The notes: generated by a model from the sequence alone, not told the origin. A stretch of DNA of 64,000 bases from Mytilus galloprovincialis (GCF_965363235.1 NC_134846.1:70406724-70470723); one strand, 5' to 3'; counted from the first letter of the stretch, positions 22,216 to 32,965 are shown. A program made the numbers and translations.

Positions 22216-22295
22216 TATTTTGTTAATTTTTTTGTATCAAAATTGGACGTATTTAAATTTCTAAAGCAGAGTTTTTTATGTATATAAATAAATAC

Positions 22296-22607
22296 CTCTC
22301 CAGCATTCACAGCACTATACAACTGCATCTTAAATCCCTTCAGAAAGTACCATTGATCTGCTTTGTGTGTGTTCAGAAGCTCTTCATATTTGTCCTCGGC
22401 TTCAAATCCAAATGAGTGAAATTTCTTACTCGAATCAAAAAGAAGAACGGTTGGAACTTTTGTCTGAACTGGTCCGTTTCCATTATTCCATACCGACGTG
22501 GAGATATCTAAAGGATTGTTTGTATATTGGTATGCAAATGAAAATGCATATCCTGCCCCAGAACTTCCAAAGTCAATCGCAGCTACTAGTAGTTTTGTGT
22601 CAGCCAT
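22296..22607 (-). CDS. HSPA12-like gene 1, exon 1
   Basis: 312 nt, 104 codons from ATG at 22607 to donor GAGAG|GTATTT. It encodes the first phosphate-binding motif AAIDFGSSGAGYAFSF (equivalent to GIDLGTT of classical HSP70), then TVLLFDSSKKFHSFGFEAEDKYEELL and WYFLKGFKMQLY, all characteristic of HSPA12. Length, phase and start match exon 1 of gene 2. A pyrimidine/AG pattern about 12-15 bp before the ATG suggests an upstream 5' UTR exon, which I could not place. Confidence 0.9.
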
Positions 22608-24719
22608 TCAGTCTCACTGCTTGCAAATATAAATAAACATGAACATCATATTATCTTAAGCATGGATAAACGATTTACACTACCACATTAAGTCGCTTTG
22701 GAATTCTTCAATTGAAAAACTGTTGAATCTATTGATAATTAAAAAAAACACTTCTCTAATTTAATTGAGTAATGTTTGCCTTTTAACAAATCGTTTCCAC
22801 AAACAAAATACTAAAAAATATAGTAAACAAATTGTAAAAGAAAAAGTAGTAAAACACTTTAGTCTGTGAATTTACTTTCGAACTTACAGGTTAAGGCTGA
22901 TTGTTGTCGAGAGTTTAACCTTTCTTAACAACTTTTATCATATAAAAGCATTTTTGAAAGTAAGAATATCGTCGCATACATTTCTAAAGAAACTGAGAGA
23001 TATAATAGAAACAACTTTATTTCAATGTGCAAACGATAAAAAAAGAAGACCAAATACATTTATTGACTTTTTTTTGATCTAACAGAATAAACAAACAAAA
23101 AAGGAAAGGGAAAGGGAAAAGGTTTTGTTTATATAAAAGAATATACGGAAAATGTATATTATACTGTTTGGATACTTTTTAATTTAATCTTTAGCCGGAA
23201 CTTTGCATTTAACTATTAAAATATCTATGTATACTCCGTTATACAGGGACTACTTTAAACTTGAAATCATAAATTTTCATCATAACATTTTTTGTATTCA
23301 AGAAAAGAAATTCTTTCCGAGGGTTTTTGTTTTTCTGTATTTGTTTTTAAATAAGAATGTGTGATATGAGTGCCAATGAGACAACTCACCTTCCAAGTTT
23401 ATGTTGGTTACCTCAAGTTATCGACTATTGAGTTTAAATCTATCGCCTCTCTTTTGTCCTTTATGGTCTTTCATATGTTAAATGATGTTTATGCAATGTT
23501 TTTGTTAGAATTCACAATGTTCCAAGTATTACCGAAAGAAATGAAGTCAGACATTTTCTGTTCAATTTAGGTTGGCAACACTTACAGAACAGACAGGCTT
23601 CAATGATTGACGAAACCACGTCACATATTCTAATTAGGTTGAGAATGGATAGCAATATTAATTCAAGAAAGACAACCGAAAACATGATATTAATACGCAT
23701 GAAAGCATAAACTGTTAACACAAGGATATGTCTCGTCTTTTTGTAAATTCAAAAGTAAAATGCGAATGTTAAAGTAAATAGCAAAACGTTATGTAACATA
23801 TTCAAAGTCAATGAATTATGACGGCAGGTACGTCTGTGACATTTTGCCACGGTCTGAGTGTGGGCTTGAATTGCGTTGTACACCTGTTTTGAAGGACACG
23901 ATAGGAGAACATCACTAATTTATTGTTGCTTCTTATATTTAATCTTGAAATTTATATCGCCTGAGAGGGAAACATTTCGAAATAAAGTTGATACTAACTG
24001 TTAATTCATATCGTACATTACTATTTTTATTTGAAGCATTTCTTTGCCGTGTCTGTTGTAATCAGCTATATAACCTATGTTCTGTTTAAAAAAAAATAGA
24101 ATTGTACCAGCCGAACTATGATGTTCGGTATTATCTGTTTATTGTATAAATTTCAAGATTGTTATAGTTAAATCAAAGTAGATTGATATGATTCATTGCA
24201 CATCATAATCATACTGATGAAGGATATCTGATATCTGAAATATTTATAAATAATTACATTTAATGTTTCCTTTTTTTTTTTGTTATTGATGTTTTATAAA
24301 AAATACGAGTCTCAATTGAAAACTACGTTCAAACCTATGATTGCGTTGGATAAAAACCGCAATTTTTATACGAGTGCATGTAAAACAGCACAAACAACAT
24401 TTTCCAAAAGACCAAAAAAGTGAAAAAGTATATTTAAACAAGACGCATTTGACTAACAGGTCGAACAACTGATGTTCTTTAACCCTGCTGACTGCCATTG
24501 GCGATTGCCAAATAAAATTGATCACAAGATGTAATAAAATGGATCTTAATATAAATTTAATACTAAACAGAAAAAAATTAACTTGTGGCCACGATGTTAT
24601 GCCACAAACATACGGTGTCAATATTGTTTTAGTACACCAGATCCGGATTTCGAATAAAATCTATAGTCTATAAAAAGGACCAACCAGCAAATTAACTACG
24701 TACCGGATCGTCTAGAATA
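22608..24719. other. Upstream flank of gene 1; no gene seen
   Basis: The first 100 bp keep some similarity to the upstream side of gene 2 (both contain 'aacatcatatt' and a 'gatttacac' phrase), so part of the promoter or 5' UTR was duplicated with the gene. The rest is AT-rich with a short dispersed-repeat tag near 23345-23390. Small ORFs (for example 24283-24621) show no recognisable domain. Confidence 0.55.
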
Positions 24720-25047
24720 GGCGATACTATGCAGATAAGGAAAAAATTATATCAGTCTAAAAATTTGCACAACGGTACTGATATAAGATGTTATTATACG
24801 AAAATGTTGTTATTAACTTGTGTTGTCAAATATTTCGGCTCAACAAATGGCCTTCCTTTGTGTCACAAGTTTTAACAATACTGATACATAATGTATATGG
24901 TGTAAAATTCGATCAGTAAGAATACAGGTAAGTTTTGGTCGATTGATTTTAATCCAAAATCCTGAATATCATAATATAAACAAAACACTATAATTCAATA
25001 TACATGACTGTGTATATTAACAATAAAATGAGTGAAAAACAAAACTG

Positions 25048-25701
25048 TTAGTATCTCTTATTGATGCCGTTTGGATGATGTACATTAAGTTCCTTTATCC
25101 AAAAGCTTTCCCGAACCTGTCGCTGGGCATCACTCCAGTGAATGTTCTGTTCAATTACTAGGATTTTCATGCGGTTAAAGTCATCAGGTTTGTGAACCGA
25201 CTGTCTGAAGTGCTGAGAAACTGGGAGAATAGGCTTCTGAGAGATATCACTCCTATGGCCATTGAGGCGTTTGTGGAAAGACTGCTTTGACGCACCAACA
25301 TATTGGAGGCCACAAACCGAACATTCTAGTATGTAAATAACATTCATACTTTTGCAGGTAACATTGCAAAATATCTTATAGTTATTTTCGGTTGCCTTAC
25401 TTTGAAATGTTGATGAATGCTGCATCTCTAGGCAGCATTTGCAGCGTTTTTCTTCACACGAACGACATTCTCCAGAAGTACTTCTATTATCAGACACTTC
25501 AACCTGCACCAGCAGGTTTCGCAGACTATTAGGTTTCCTAAAAGCTATCATTGGAGGCTCGGGATAAATCTTGGATAGTTTGGAATTATTTTCAACTGAT
25601 TTCCAATGTTCACGAATGACACCAAAGCTGTTTTTGAGAGACGGGTGGAAAGTTAGAACACATAGAGTCCTTTTATTTTTATTTTTAACTTTGTATTCCA
25701 A
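25048..25701 (-). pseudogene. PLE C-terminal part with GIY-YIG endonuclease
   Basis: 217 codons open. The middle holds a cysteine-rich stretch (CRSCEEKRCKCC), then the GIY-YIG nuclease: NVIYILECSVCGLQYVGAS (the GIY..YIG strands), RLNGHRSDI (with the conserved Arg/His side) and IKELNVHHPNGINKRY at the C-terminus. The QRQVRESFWI word before it is typical of Penelope/Poseidon-type elements. It is separated from the RT piece by a frame change between 25701 and 25746. The nuclease itself looks intact; it would nick DNA at insertion sites. Confidence 0.88.
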
Positions 25702-25745
25702 TAGTTCACTCCTCGGAATTGACTCCGCTTTCTGAAAGCTTTTTT

Positions 25746-26290
25746 TTATATTTCTGTGTTTGTAGCCCCGTTTCTACAAGCGAGTTTCAAGTTGACGTAG
25801 TTGTCTTTTAGTTGTTTCTGTGTTGGAACATATTCGCTTGACTCTAAGTGCTGACTGTATGGGATGGTCTTTGTAAGATGAGTAGGATGGCAACTTTTAG
25901 GGGACACATATTGATGAGTGTCAGTAGGTTTAGAATATAAATCTGTAGATATGATGCCCTCTGTGAGCGAACTTGAAGTATCGAGGAAGGCGATTTTTGA
26001 TTTTGATTTTGACTTCTCATGAATAAATTTGATACTTGGATGTATGTTGTTGGCATGAGTGATAAAAGTATCTAAATCCTCGTCGCTTTTATTCCATTTC
26101 ATATCCACATCTATAAATCTAAACCAGGAAAGCGGTTTTTCGATGGAAGTTTCTCTAATTTGCCCATATGTTGGCATATGACAGAGCCATTTTGGTGCCC
26201 ATGGCAGTTCCATTTACTTGCAAATAATGATCTCCATCAAAATATATGTATCAGTGCTTCGAATTCTGAACCAGTGAAAACTCTGCGACA
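25746..26290 (-). pseudogene. PLE reverse transcriptase, palm/thumb fragment
   Basis: From about 26275 the minus strand reads [24 protein letters not shown], a PLE hallmark, followed by a one-base shift near 26180-26190 into the frame of 25746-26213: LSWFRFIDVDMKW, then HPSIKFIHEKSKSKSKIAFLD, STDLYSKPTDTHQYVSPKSCHP and the thumb. The catalytic motif, normally F(I/L)DD, reads FIDVD because one Asp codon is missing. The frameshift and the lost Asp show that the RT is dead. Confidence 0.85.
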
Positions 26291-26445
26291 GATTTGATCC
26301 ATCAGATCACAAGCAGTGATTGTGATACAAGGCTGAAAATACATTCTGTATTTACAAATCGTCGGGATTCGAACTCATGCTACTGAGATATTTTGGCACC
26401 AAATCGACTTGCACTGTGCCAGAGGCGCTAGACCACTCGAACACA
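26265..26445 (-). repeat. tRNA-derived SINE
   Basis: The head at 26445-26361 (minus) looks like a tRNA gene remnant: GTTCGAGTGGTCTAGCGCC (A box) and GAGTTCGAATCCCG (B box) about 50 bp apart, the internal promoter layout of RNA polymerase III. It is followed by TGTATTTTCAGCCTTGTATCAC and a tail ending near GAGTTTTCACTG. The tRNA fold is poor and no CCA-side acceptor stem is evident, so this is a SINE and not a tRNA gene. Confidence 0.7.
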
Positions 26446-27607
26446 TAGACTTTAGATTAGCCAAGAAATGCAAGGACTCTGTGGAACACAAAAGTTACCA
26501 TATAAAATAATATTATCAGCAGCCGAAATCAATGAAGACATGTATAGCATAAATTAATGACAATGGTTAATTTTCGATGTTCAAATCTAGCAAATACATG
26601 TAGACATTAAAAACAAGCAGAAAACTGAGGGGAAACTCCAGACGGATCGCAACTGGGCGTGCCGATTGTGTCAAATCTCATAATCTGCAGACATCACACG
26701 ACATGCTACAACAAGCTGGAGAAGCTGGAACAGATTCGATGTGCAACCTGGTGTATACACTTTAGAATAACGAAACTGATTTTTTGATCGCCTAGCTGGC
26801 ATGTTTTGTCACTTGTATCTACAAACTTTAAACGTGTTACTATGATGCACAATGAAGAATAGGACAAACAAAATAAATTAATCTGTTGCACCTCTATTTT
26901 TGAAGATCTAATACACCGATGTTCAAAACTCGTTAACTGATGAAAACAAATGAAGGAAACACACAACAACCGAAGGGATTGCGTGTTTTCAAAAAGGAGT
27001 GAGACGTCGACAGGGTAGGTGTCTCCTGCTGTGCATGTATCACCAGTAGTGCTTATCATTTCTCAGTCAAAATGTCATAACTCGGAAAAGCCTTAAAGGA
27101 CACCATCGATAAAGATGTATCAGAAACTGCATTGGCATGTATCTCTTCTGAAAAAAATTATAGTAAAGGGCTTCGTAGGGAAAAAATTAAGTCTAATGTT
27201 AATGACCTTTTATCTCGCAATGATCTTAATTTAATGAGAATTGCAGAATTGACAATGTGATATTCTAATAAACCTGAGATCAGATTTACTTGAAGTATTT
27301 TCTTGGCAACTAATTATCTTCTCATTTTCCTTGAACAGCGACTTCCTCGTTTGTTTTCGGAATACAAGTAATATCAAGCATATACGAGGACAACTTTTTA
27401 TTTGTCCCTATAACTACCTTTAAGTTTCTTATCGGCTCGTCTGAAAATATCCTTGACAGTAACAGCAGATGTGTTGATGGAAAACAGGATGTTTGTCTTA
27501 TCCGAGTTCAGTAAGAAAAGGAGTTGTTTACACAGTTGATAAATCCTATCTTAATCTTCATAAATCAAATGGCATAGAATGACTATATATATCATCTAAT
27601 CAGTATG
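26446..27607. other. No recognised gene
   Basis: No element boundary or known domain was recognised. A 117-codon minus ORF (26706-27059) has no visible motif. One short open stretch is listed separately at 27084. Confidence 0.5.
27084..27260 (+). pseudogene. Unassigned coding-like fragment
   Basis: 58 open codons then TGA, with no start codon (a TAA lies two codons upstream). The translation is charged and leucine-rich (for example KDTIDKDVSETALACISSE, LRREKIKSNVNDLL) and could be helical. It looks more like protein than most short ORFs here, but I recognise no family. Confidence 0.25.
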
Positions 27608-27611
27608 GTCA
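27608..27611 (+). repeat. Target-site duplication of BEL/Pao element (left)
   Basis: gtca next to the LTR end; the same four bases follow the other LTR at 32962-32965. Confidence 0.6.
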
Positions 27612-27794
27612 ATATCGTGTATCGTGTTTCTTGTGGTTAGTACTTCGCTTTAGGGTTAGTAATGAAAGGCGTTGTGTTCATATCAAATTGTATTCAAGTT
27701 ATGAGACGTTGCGCACAAGGCAACGTTACGTAAACAATAGGTAACGTTAGTGACGTTAGTTACTTAGCAAATGTACAGCGGCTAATACTTGACA
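27612..27794 (-). repeat. BEL/Pao 3' LTR
   Basis: 183 bp; on the minus strand begins TGTCAAGTATTAG and ends GATAT. It matches 32763-32961 closely but lacks a 16-bp repeat unit present there. Confidence 0.88.
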
Positions 27795-27957
27795 CTGGGG
27801 GCGCCGAAAAGTGAAAATTAATCTAAAATTATGAAAAAGAAATTACAAACAAAGTGTGAAATGATAATTAACTATTTAAAGTCCATGTAAATAAATAGAA
27901 ATTGTTAAACTGTCTATTCACTATGATCATTATCAAAATTACGGCGCACTTTTTACA

Positions 27958-29240
27958 GTCTCTTGTATTACCGACACAGACAGAGAATACAAGTATACAC
28001 ATAATTATAAATTTGGAAAGGTTCAGTAATTTAAAAAGACTGTTGAGAGTAACAGCATATATATTTAGGTTTATTCATAACTGTAGGAGCGAGACAAACA
28101 GAAAGACATTTTCTTGTTTATCTACCAATGAGATTCGCCATTCAGTGTTAGTTTGGATTCGGAACACACAGAACACTACGTATAATTTCGGCGATAAACC
28201 AAATAAACGATCATCTATTGTTAGACAGTTAAAACTTTTCAAAGACTACAATGAAATTTTCAGATGTGGAGGAAGGATACACAATGCTTCTCTGAGTGAA
28301 AATACGAAATTTCCGTACTTGTTACCTGCCAAACACAATTTCACAAATCTAGTGATTAGGGATTCGCATGTTAACCATTTACATTCAGGACTGAATAGTA
28401 CAGTTACACATTTACGCCAAAGTTATTGGATACCAAGAATTCAACAATGCGTAAAAACAGTTTTACGGAAATGTGTGACTTGTCGTAAAGTTACGGGAAA
28501 ACCTTATCTGAAACCAGACCCTCCGCCGTTACCGAAAGACCGAGTTAATGAACCCGTACCGTTTACTGTGACCGGAGTCGATTTCGCAGAACCGTTATAT
28601 GTAAAGAATTGTGAAAATACCAAGATTAAGGTATACATTTGTCTGTTCACGTGTGCTTCAATAAGAGCCGTTCATCTGGAGATTGTCACTAACTTGACAG
28701 AAAAATTCTTTATGTTAGCATTCAGAAGATTTTGTAGCCGTAAATCCGTTCCGAAAACGATGATTTCAGATAATGCGTTAACTTTTATTACAGCTAGTAA
28801 AGAGTTCAAACTATTAACCAATTCGTTATCTTTAAAGGACAAACTCGATGATTATGCAGCAGAATGGAAATTCATTCCGAGTAGAGCGCCATGGTATGGC
28901 GGATTTTGGGAAAGAATGATTTGACTTACAAAAAACATTTTGCGGAAAATATTAGGAACTAACTGTGTTAATCTTGAAATACTCCAAACAGTCATTTCGG
29001 AGATTGAAGCAATATTGAACGATAGACCATTAACGTATGTATCGTCCGAATCGTGTGATCCAGAACCGATGACACCATCTCACCTTCTATACGGCCGGAG
29101 AATAACCCGTCTACCATATCCGTCAGACATTACCGAAAATATCGACAAGCTTACCGTACCTACTTCTACTACTTTTATCCGTCAAGCAGATATTAAACAT
29201 GAAATTATTAGACAATTCCAAATCAGATGGAAAAATTTGT
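27958..29240 (+). pseudogene. BEL/Pao integrase, inverted relative to the element
   Basis: The plus strand reads LVLPTQTEN and LLRVTAYIFRFIHNC (linker to integrase), then a zinc-binding region with HVNHLHSG and CVTCRKV (HHCC), then the catalytic core: TGVDFAEPLY (first Asp), MISDNALTF (second Asp) and WYGGFWERMI (Glu). A TGA at 28922-28924 interrupts the frame right after this block, where BEL integrases usually have a glycine; the same frame family continues with LNDRPLTYVSSE and MTPSHLLYGRR to about 29240. The enzyme would insert the cDNA. The strand is opposite to Gag and RT. Confidence 0.9.
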
Positions 29241-29413
29241 ACAAAATAAGTTATGGATGCATGGACCGGAATGGATTACAAATGAATATCAGTGGCCCTC
29301 ATGGCACGGAAACATGACAACAACATCATTAATCGTAAATGAAGAGGACGAGGAACCAGTAGCTTCTCTTGTATTACCGGCACAGACAGAGAATACAGGT
29401 ATACACATTACAA
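29241..29413 (+). pseudogene. BEL/Pao RNase H-integrase linker, displaced
   Basis: Reads KLWMHGPEWITNEYQWPSW and ends LVLPAQTENTGIHITI. In BEL/Pao Pol this stretch (the 'GP.WL' region) precedes the integrase. Its last 45 bp repeat the start of the integrase block at 27958-28004 with several differences (PAQTENTG against PTQTENTS). Immediately after 29415 the sequence switches to minus-strand RNase H. Confidence 0.8.
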
Positions 29414-29414
29414 T

Positions 29415-32400
29415 AACTGACTGGTCCCCGTTCACTAGGTACGCACAAGCACCGTAAGCGCTCTGACTTGCGTCTGTGAAAACATGCAGTTTTCTAGTTG
29501 TAATAGTAGACGATTCGTTGTTGTAGAAATAAGATCTCGGTATTTCAATTGTGAGTGCCTGTTTAAGATCCTGTAATAAAATAAACCATTTGTTCCGTAT
29601 ATCTTCTGGTAGTGGTTCATCCCATTCAAATTTTCGTTTCCAAATTTGCTGCATCAACATCTTTGCTCGTACTGTAACAGGACTTAATATGCCTAATGGG
29701 TCAAATATTTTAGAGGATTGTTGCAATATTTCTCTTTTCGTTGCACATCTGTCCTGGTCCAATTTTATACTATCTTGAAACGAAATTGTATCTTTATCTA
29801 CGTTCCATAACAGACCGAGTATTTTCACAGATTTGCTTTTATCCAGGGAATTCTCCGTTGCTGCAACTTGTCGTAATTTTACATTATTCGACGTCCAAGA
29901 CCTCAAGTTAAATCCTCCTTTGGATAATAATTTTCTCGATTCTTTGTAGAATGTCATCATGCTCTCTTCGGTTTGAAAACTTGACAAAACATTGTCCACG
30001 TATAAATCTTTCTTTAACATGTTTGCAGTTATTGACGAATTATTATTTAAATGTTTCAGTAGGGTTGCATTCAAAATGAAGGGGGAACATGTTGTACCAA
30101 ATAAAACTACTCTGAAACGATATGTTATCAACTGGCTTGTTGGGTCGGCGGGTTCACTTAGCCAAAAACATCTCGTCACGTCTCGATCCTTTTCGTCAAG
30201 CTCAATTTGAAGGAAAGCTTTTTCGATGTCTGTCGTAGTTGCATATTGGTGTAATCTAAATCTTGCTATTATTCCAGTTAACTCATTCATTTGTGGCGGG
30301 ACGGACATAAGGCAATCATTTAGGCTGGGCTTATCTGATGATTCTCGGCAGCTGCAATCATTTACGATGCGAATTGGGGTGGTTGGTGAGTCTTTCTTAA
30401 CAGCATGATGAGGAATATAGTGTATTTTCTCACCTGCATTTTCATCTTGAACTTTTCCCACGAATCCTCGTTTTTCCTGGTCAGCAATAATGTCTCCATA
30501 GACTTTCATCATTTCTGGTTCCCTGCTTAATCTATTTATCAAACTAAGTGTACGGCGTTTTGTAATATTGTAATTACTAGGCAACTCCGGAAAATCTTCT
30601 TTTCAAGGAAGTTTTGCAATATATCGGTTGTCCTTCATTATGATACTGTCTGTTTCATATGTCTCGAAAAAGGATTTGCTTGATTTTCCAGATTCGTCAG
30701 AAACTTCTCCAAGTGATTCGATTTTCCAAAAACGTTCCAAATCGACTTCTTCTGTTTTGTGTTGCATCATAACATTGAACATGAAAGCTGAGGAAGTTGT
30801 GGGTCCATTTGAGTTTAACATTGGTCCAGAAAGCAGGTATCCGAGTTTTGATTGTACTGCGGTTGGGCCTGGTCCACGGATAACTTTGTCTTGTACGATA
30901 TCCCAGTAATAATCAGAACCTATTAACAGTGAAATCTGGAATTTATCCATGTCGTTTACAGGATGCGCTAAGGTAAGTCCTCTGAGGTATGGCAGTTTAG
31001 CAGCATTGTATGTCGTGCGGTTGTGTAACGGTGCTGCGATTGTAGAGACAATCAATACTTCCATCGGTATTTTCTTCCCATTCTGAGTTTGTAAATCTAT
31101 GACGGCAGTGTTTAAATTTCGTGTATTTCTGGTTGCATCTCCAAATGCTGCTAGGCTAACTGTTGAAATTCCATTTGGCTTTAACTGCAATTCAGCGGCT
31201 AAATCTTGGCTAATAAATAATGACTTCTGGAATCCTTCATCTAATAGTATATAAGCTGTAACTGACCTGTCATCTACCCATACTGGTGAGATGGCTGTCT
31301 TTAACAAAACGTCTGTCCTTGGTTTAATGTTCGATGTCGACGTGTAACATGTTAATGCATCATTTTCGCTCTCTACTGTATTGACTATGGCATTTTGCGG
31401 TAAGAGTTTTGCTGTACTTACGCTTTCTTTTTCTTGATTCTTATTACTGTCACAAAGACTAGTGTGGTGCTTTTTATCACATTTTCTACATCTAAAACGC
31501 GAGCGGCATTCTGAAACTTTATGACTTCCAAAGCAATTGTAGCATACTTTTTTCTGTTTAATTATAGAAAAGCGTTTTTCTCTGTCTACAACAGTTGTGC
31601 ATTCTAGGGAAGAATGTGATTGTTTGCAATAAATACATGTTTTGGGCTTGGTCTGATAGCTTCCGGACTGGGGTCTTGAATAGCTTTTGGGTTTAGCTGC
31701 TGTGTAAAATGATGCAGTGGGAGTAAAGTTATCTGATTGATTCGAAAAACCAGTTTCCTGTACGTGCATTTCTTTACCAATCGCTTCCCTCAGTGACCTA
31801 ATATCCCAATTCTTTTTCCCATGTTCTCTAGTCATAAGTTTTCTCATTTCATCGGGTAGTTTTCCAAATATTATTGGTACTAAAAGTGATCCGAATGTGT
31901 CTTGCGATTGTCCGAGCGACTCTAATCCCCTTATGCACGATTCCATTTTATCGTAAAATGCTCTTATGCTTTGCGGTGTAAGTGACGGATGCGAAAGTTC
32001 TAGTAGATTCTGCATGTACGCGTTTATAATTGTTTGTGTCTGTCCATACCTCTCCTTTAACAATATAATTGCGTGTTCATAGTTGGCGTTTGATAGAGAT
32101 AAACCGGATATGCATTGTGCGGCTTCACTGTGTACCTGAGATTTGAGATAGCTGAACTTTTGTATATTTGTCAAAGAGGGATTGTGATGAATGGTTGTCT
32201 CAAACGATTCCCAAAATGTCTGCCATGTTAATATGTCTCCCGTAAAGTTTGGTAGATCAAGCTTCGGTAGCTTGTGATAGAAGTTTGTTGCTGTTGTTGG
32301 GTTTGCATTCGTATAAACGGAGTTGTTATCTACGGAAAATACATTTTCTGAATGGTTTGAATTATGATTTGCAATACTTGTTGACGGAAAATTTGATGAA

Positions 32401-32748
32401 TCAAGTGTATTGGCTATTGGAACATAAGTTGTTTCACTCACCGTTTGCTGAAATGGGGTTTGTTTTGTTTCCTGAAACTATGTCCTTGAATCGGCGAATG
32501 GCGACTTCCATATTCATTGCATAATCGTCCGCGTCAAGAATTTCTTGTTCCATGTCTTCTAATTCGGTTCCATCTAAGATCTGTGAGTCTAAAGATTCAA
32601 GCAGGTTCCTCTTCTTTGTAAGGTTGTCTGCGGCAGCCGAAAGTTCTTCATGTCCAATATCTGCTTGCGAAATTCTTTCCTTCGTTCTATTAATTAATCT
32701 TGTAACTGCACTACGGTGACCACCACGAATTGCTTTTAATTTCTCCAT
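29415..32748 (-). pseudogene. BEL/Pao Gag-Pol: Gag, protease, RT, partial RNase H
   Basis: ATG at 32748, right after the primer-binding-like site. Order: N-terminal Gag helix-rich part; LPNFTGDILTWQTFWESF (BEL Gag, DUF1759-like); three CX2CX3-4HX4C knuckles (CIYCKQSHSSLEC, CYNCFGSHKVSEC, CRKCDKKHHTSLC); aspartic protease with LLDEGFQ (usually LLDSGSQ); RT with TTDIEKAFLQIEL, VLFGTTCSPF and LYVDNVLSS; RNase H start FTDASQSAYGACAYLV, cut off at about 29420. Lesions: a one-base frameshift near 32460-32490 and an in-frame TGA at 30603-30605 where a tryptophan is expected (AKLP-stop-KEDFPELP). Confidence 0.9.
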
Positions 32749-32749
32749 G

Positions 32750-32762
32750 GGTCACGGCACCA
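32750..32762 (-). promoter_or_regulatory. BEL/Pao primer-binding-like site
   Basis: TGGTGCCGTGACC directly inside the 5' LTR and one base before the Gag ATG, the place where a tRNA primer would start minus-strand synthesis. The tRNA was not identified. Confidence 0.6.
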
Positions 32763-32961
32763 ATATCGGATATCGTGTTTCTTGTGGTTAGTACTTCGCT
32801 TTAGGGTTAGTAATGAAAGGCGTTGTGTTCATATCAAATTGTATTCAAGTTATGAGACGTTGCGCACAAGGCAACGTTACGTAAACAATAGGCAACGTAA
32901 CCAATAGGTAACGTTAGTGACGTTAGTTACTTAGCAAATGTACAGCACCTAATACTTGACA
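32763..32961 (-). repeat. BEL/Pao 5' LTR
   Basis: 199 bp; starts TGTCAAGTATTAGG on the minus strand and ends GATAT. It contains a 16-bp tandem duplication ('aggcaacgtaacc aat') absent from the 3' LTR; otherwise nearly identical. Confidence 0.88.
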
Positions 32962-32965
32962 GTCA
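32962..32965 (+). repeat. Target-site duplication of BEL/Pao element (right)
   Basis: gtca, as at 27608-27611. Confidence 0.6.

Larger units (their letters stand above)
19275..22295 (-). other. Intron 1 of HSPA12-like gene 1
   Basis: 3.0 kb, against 964 bp in gene 2. It holds a partly duplicated dispersed repeat ('agcaaaattgaaagaca' blocks at about 20100-20175 and 20350-20430), a repeat ending 'ggcactcataccacatcttc' (about 20600-20790), a short RT relic at 20790-20880, and the nested hammerhead repeat at 21525-22215. No exon recognised. Confidence 0.65.
7500..22607 (-). pseudogene. HSPA12-like HSP70-family gene 1 (four exons, frameshifted in exon 2)
   Basis: A minus-strand gene built as exon 1 22607-22296, exon 2 19274-19054, exon 3 11272-11113, exon 4 8617-7500; every junction has GT..AG. 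The product belongs to the HSPA12 branch of HSP70: an actin-like ATPase domain without the usual C-terminal peptide-binding domain. HSP70 hallmarks are in order: phosphate-1 (AIDFGSSGAGYAFSF), the VVSVPSIWNDSAKQF segment, YEPEAASIYARLL, phosphate-2 (DAGGGTVD, across the exon 3/4 junction) and an adenosine-type motif (AIMMAGGFSEADIL). Exon 2 is 221 nt against 219 in gene 2; the two extra bases shift the frame and give a stop soon after. Other exons are fully open, so the lesion is recent, allelic, or a sequence error. Bivalve HSPA12 genes are often linked to stress or immune responses; a role here is inference. Confidence 0.85.
24720..26290 (-). mobile_element. Penelope-like element with C-terminal GIY-YIG, 5' truncated
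   Basis: A minus-strand fragment covering the end of the RT (palm and thumb), the GIY-YIG endonuclease and a 3' UTR of about 330 bp that recurs at 1-330. At the 5' side it stops near 26290, where it meets a SINE on the same strand. PLEs prime reverse transcription at nicked DNA and are usually 5' truncated. Frame breaks in the RT and loss of an active-site residue make it inactive. Confidence 0.85.
27612..32961 (-). mobile_element. BEL/Pao LTR retrotransposon, internally rearranged
   Basis: Two LTRs in direct orientation (27612-27794 and 32763-32961), a 4-bp target duplication gtca, and a primer-binding-like site just inside the 5' LTR. Gag, protease, RT and the first part of RNase H lie on the minus strand, as the LTRs require. 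The integrase lies on the plus strand, so that part is inverted. Within it, the RNase H-to-integrase linker comes after the integrase instead of before it. The element also carries a frameshift and stops. BEL/Pao elements replicate through an RNA copied inside Gag particles. Confidence 0.9.

Noticed and set aside
24212..24262. Possible hammerhead: CTGATGA, a GATAT/ATATC hairpin, GAAA and a palindromic TATTTATAAATA
   Set aside because: Stem II needs a bulge, the cleavage triplet is not clear and the outer strands do not form a stem I. In AT-rich DNA this can arise by chance; it is also 450 bp from the PLE end.
24283..24621. 112-codon minus ORF with hydrophobic stretches
   Set aside because: No homology recognised, no splice context, and composition typical of translated AT-rich spacer.
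26361..26445. Functional tRNA gene
   Set aside because: A and B boxes are present, but no proper acceptor stem or cloverleaf closes, and the head is followed by a SINE tail seen elsewhere in the window.
29551..30909. Plus-strand ORFs across 29551-30909
   Set aside because: Antisense shadows of the BEL/Pao Gag-Pol frame, without domains.
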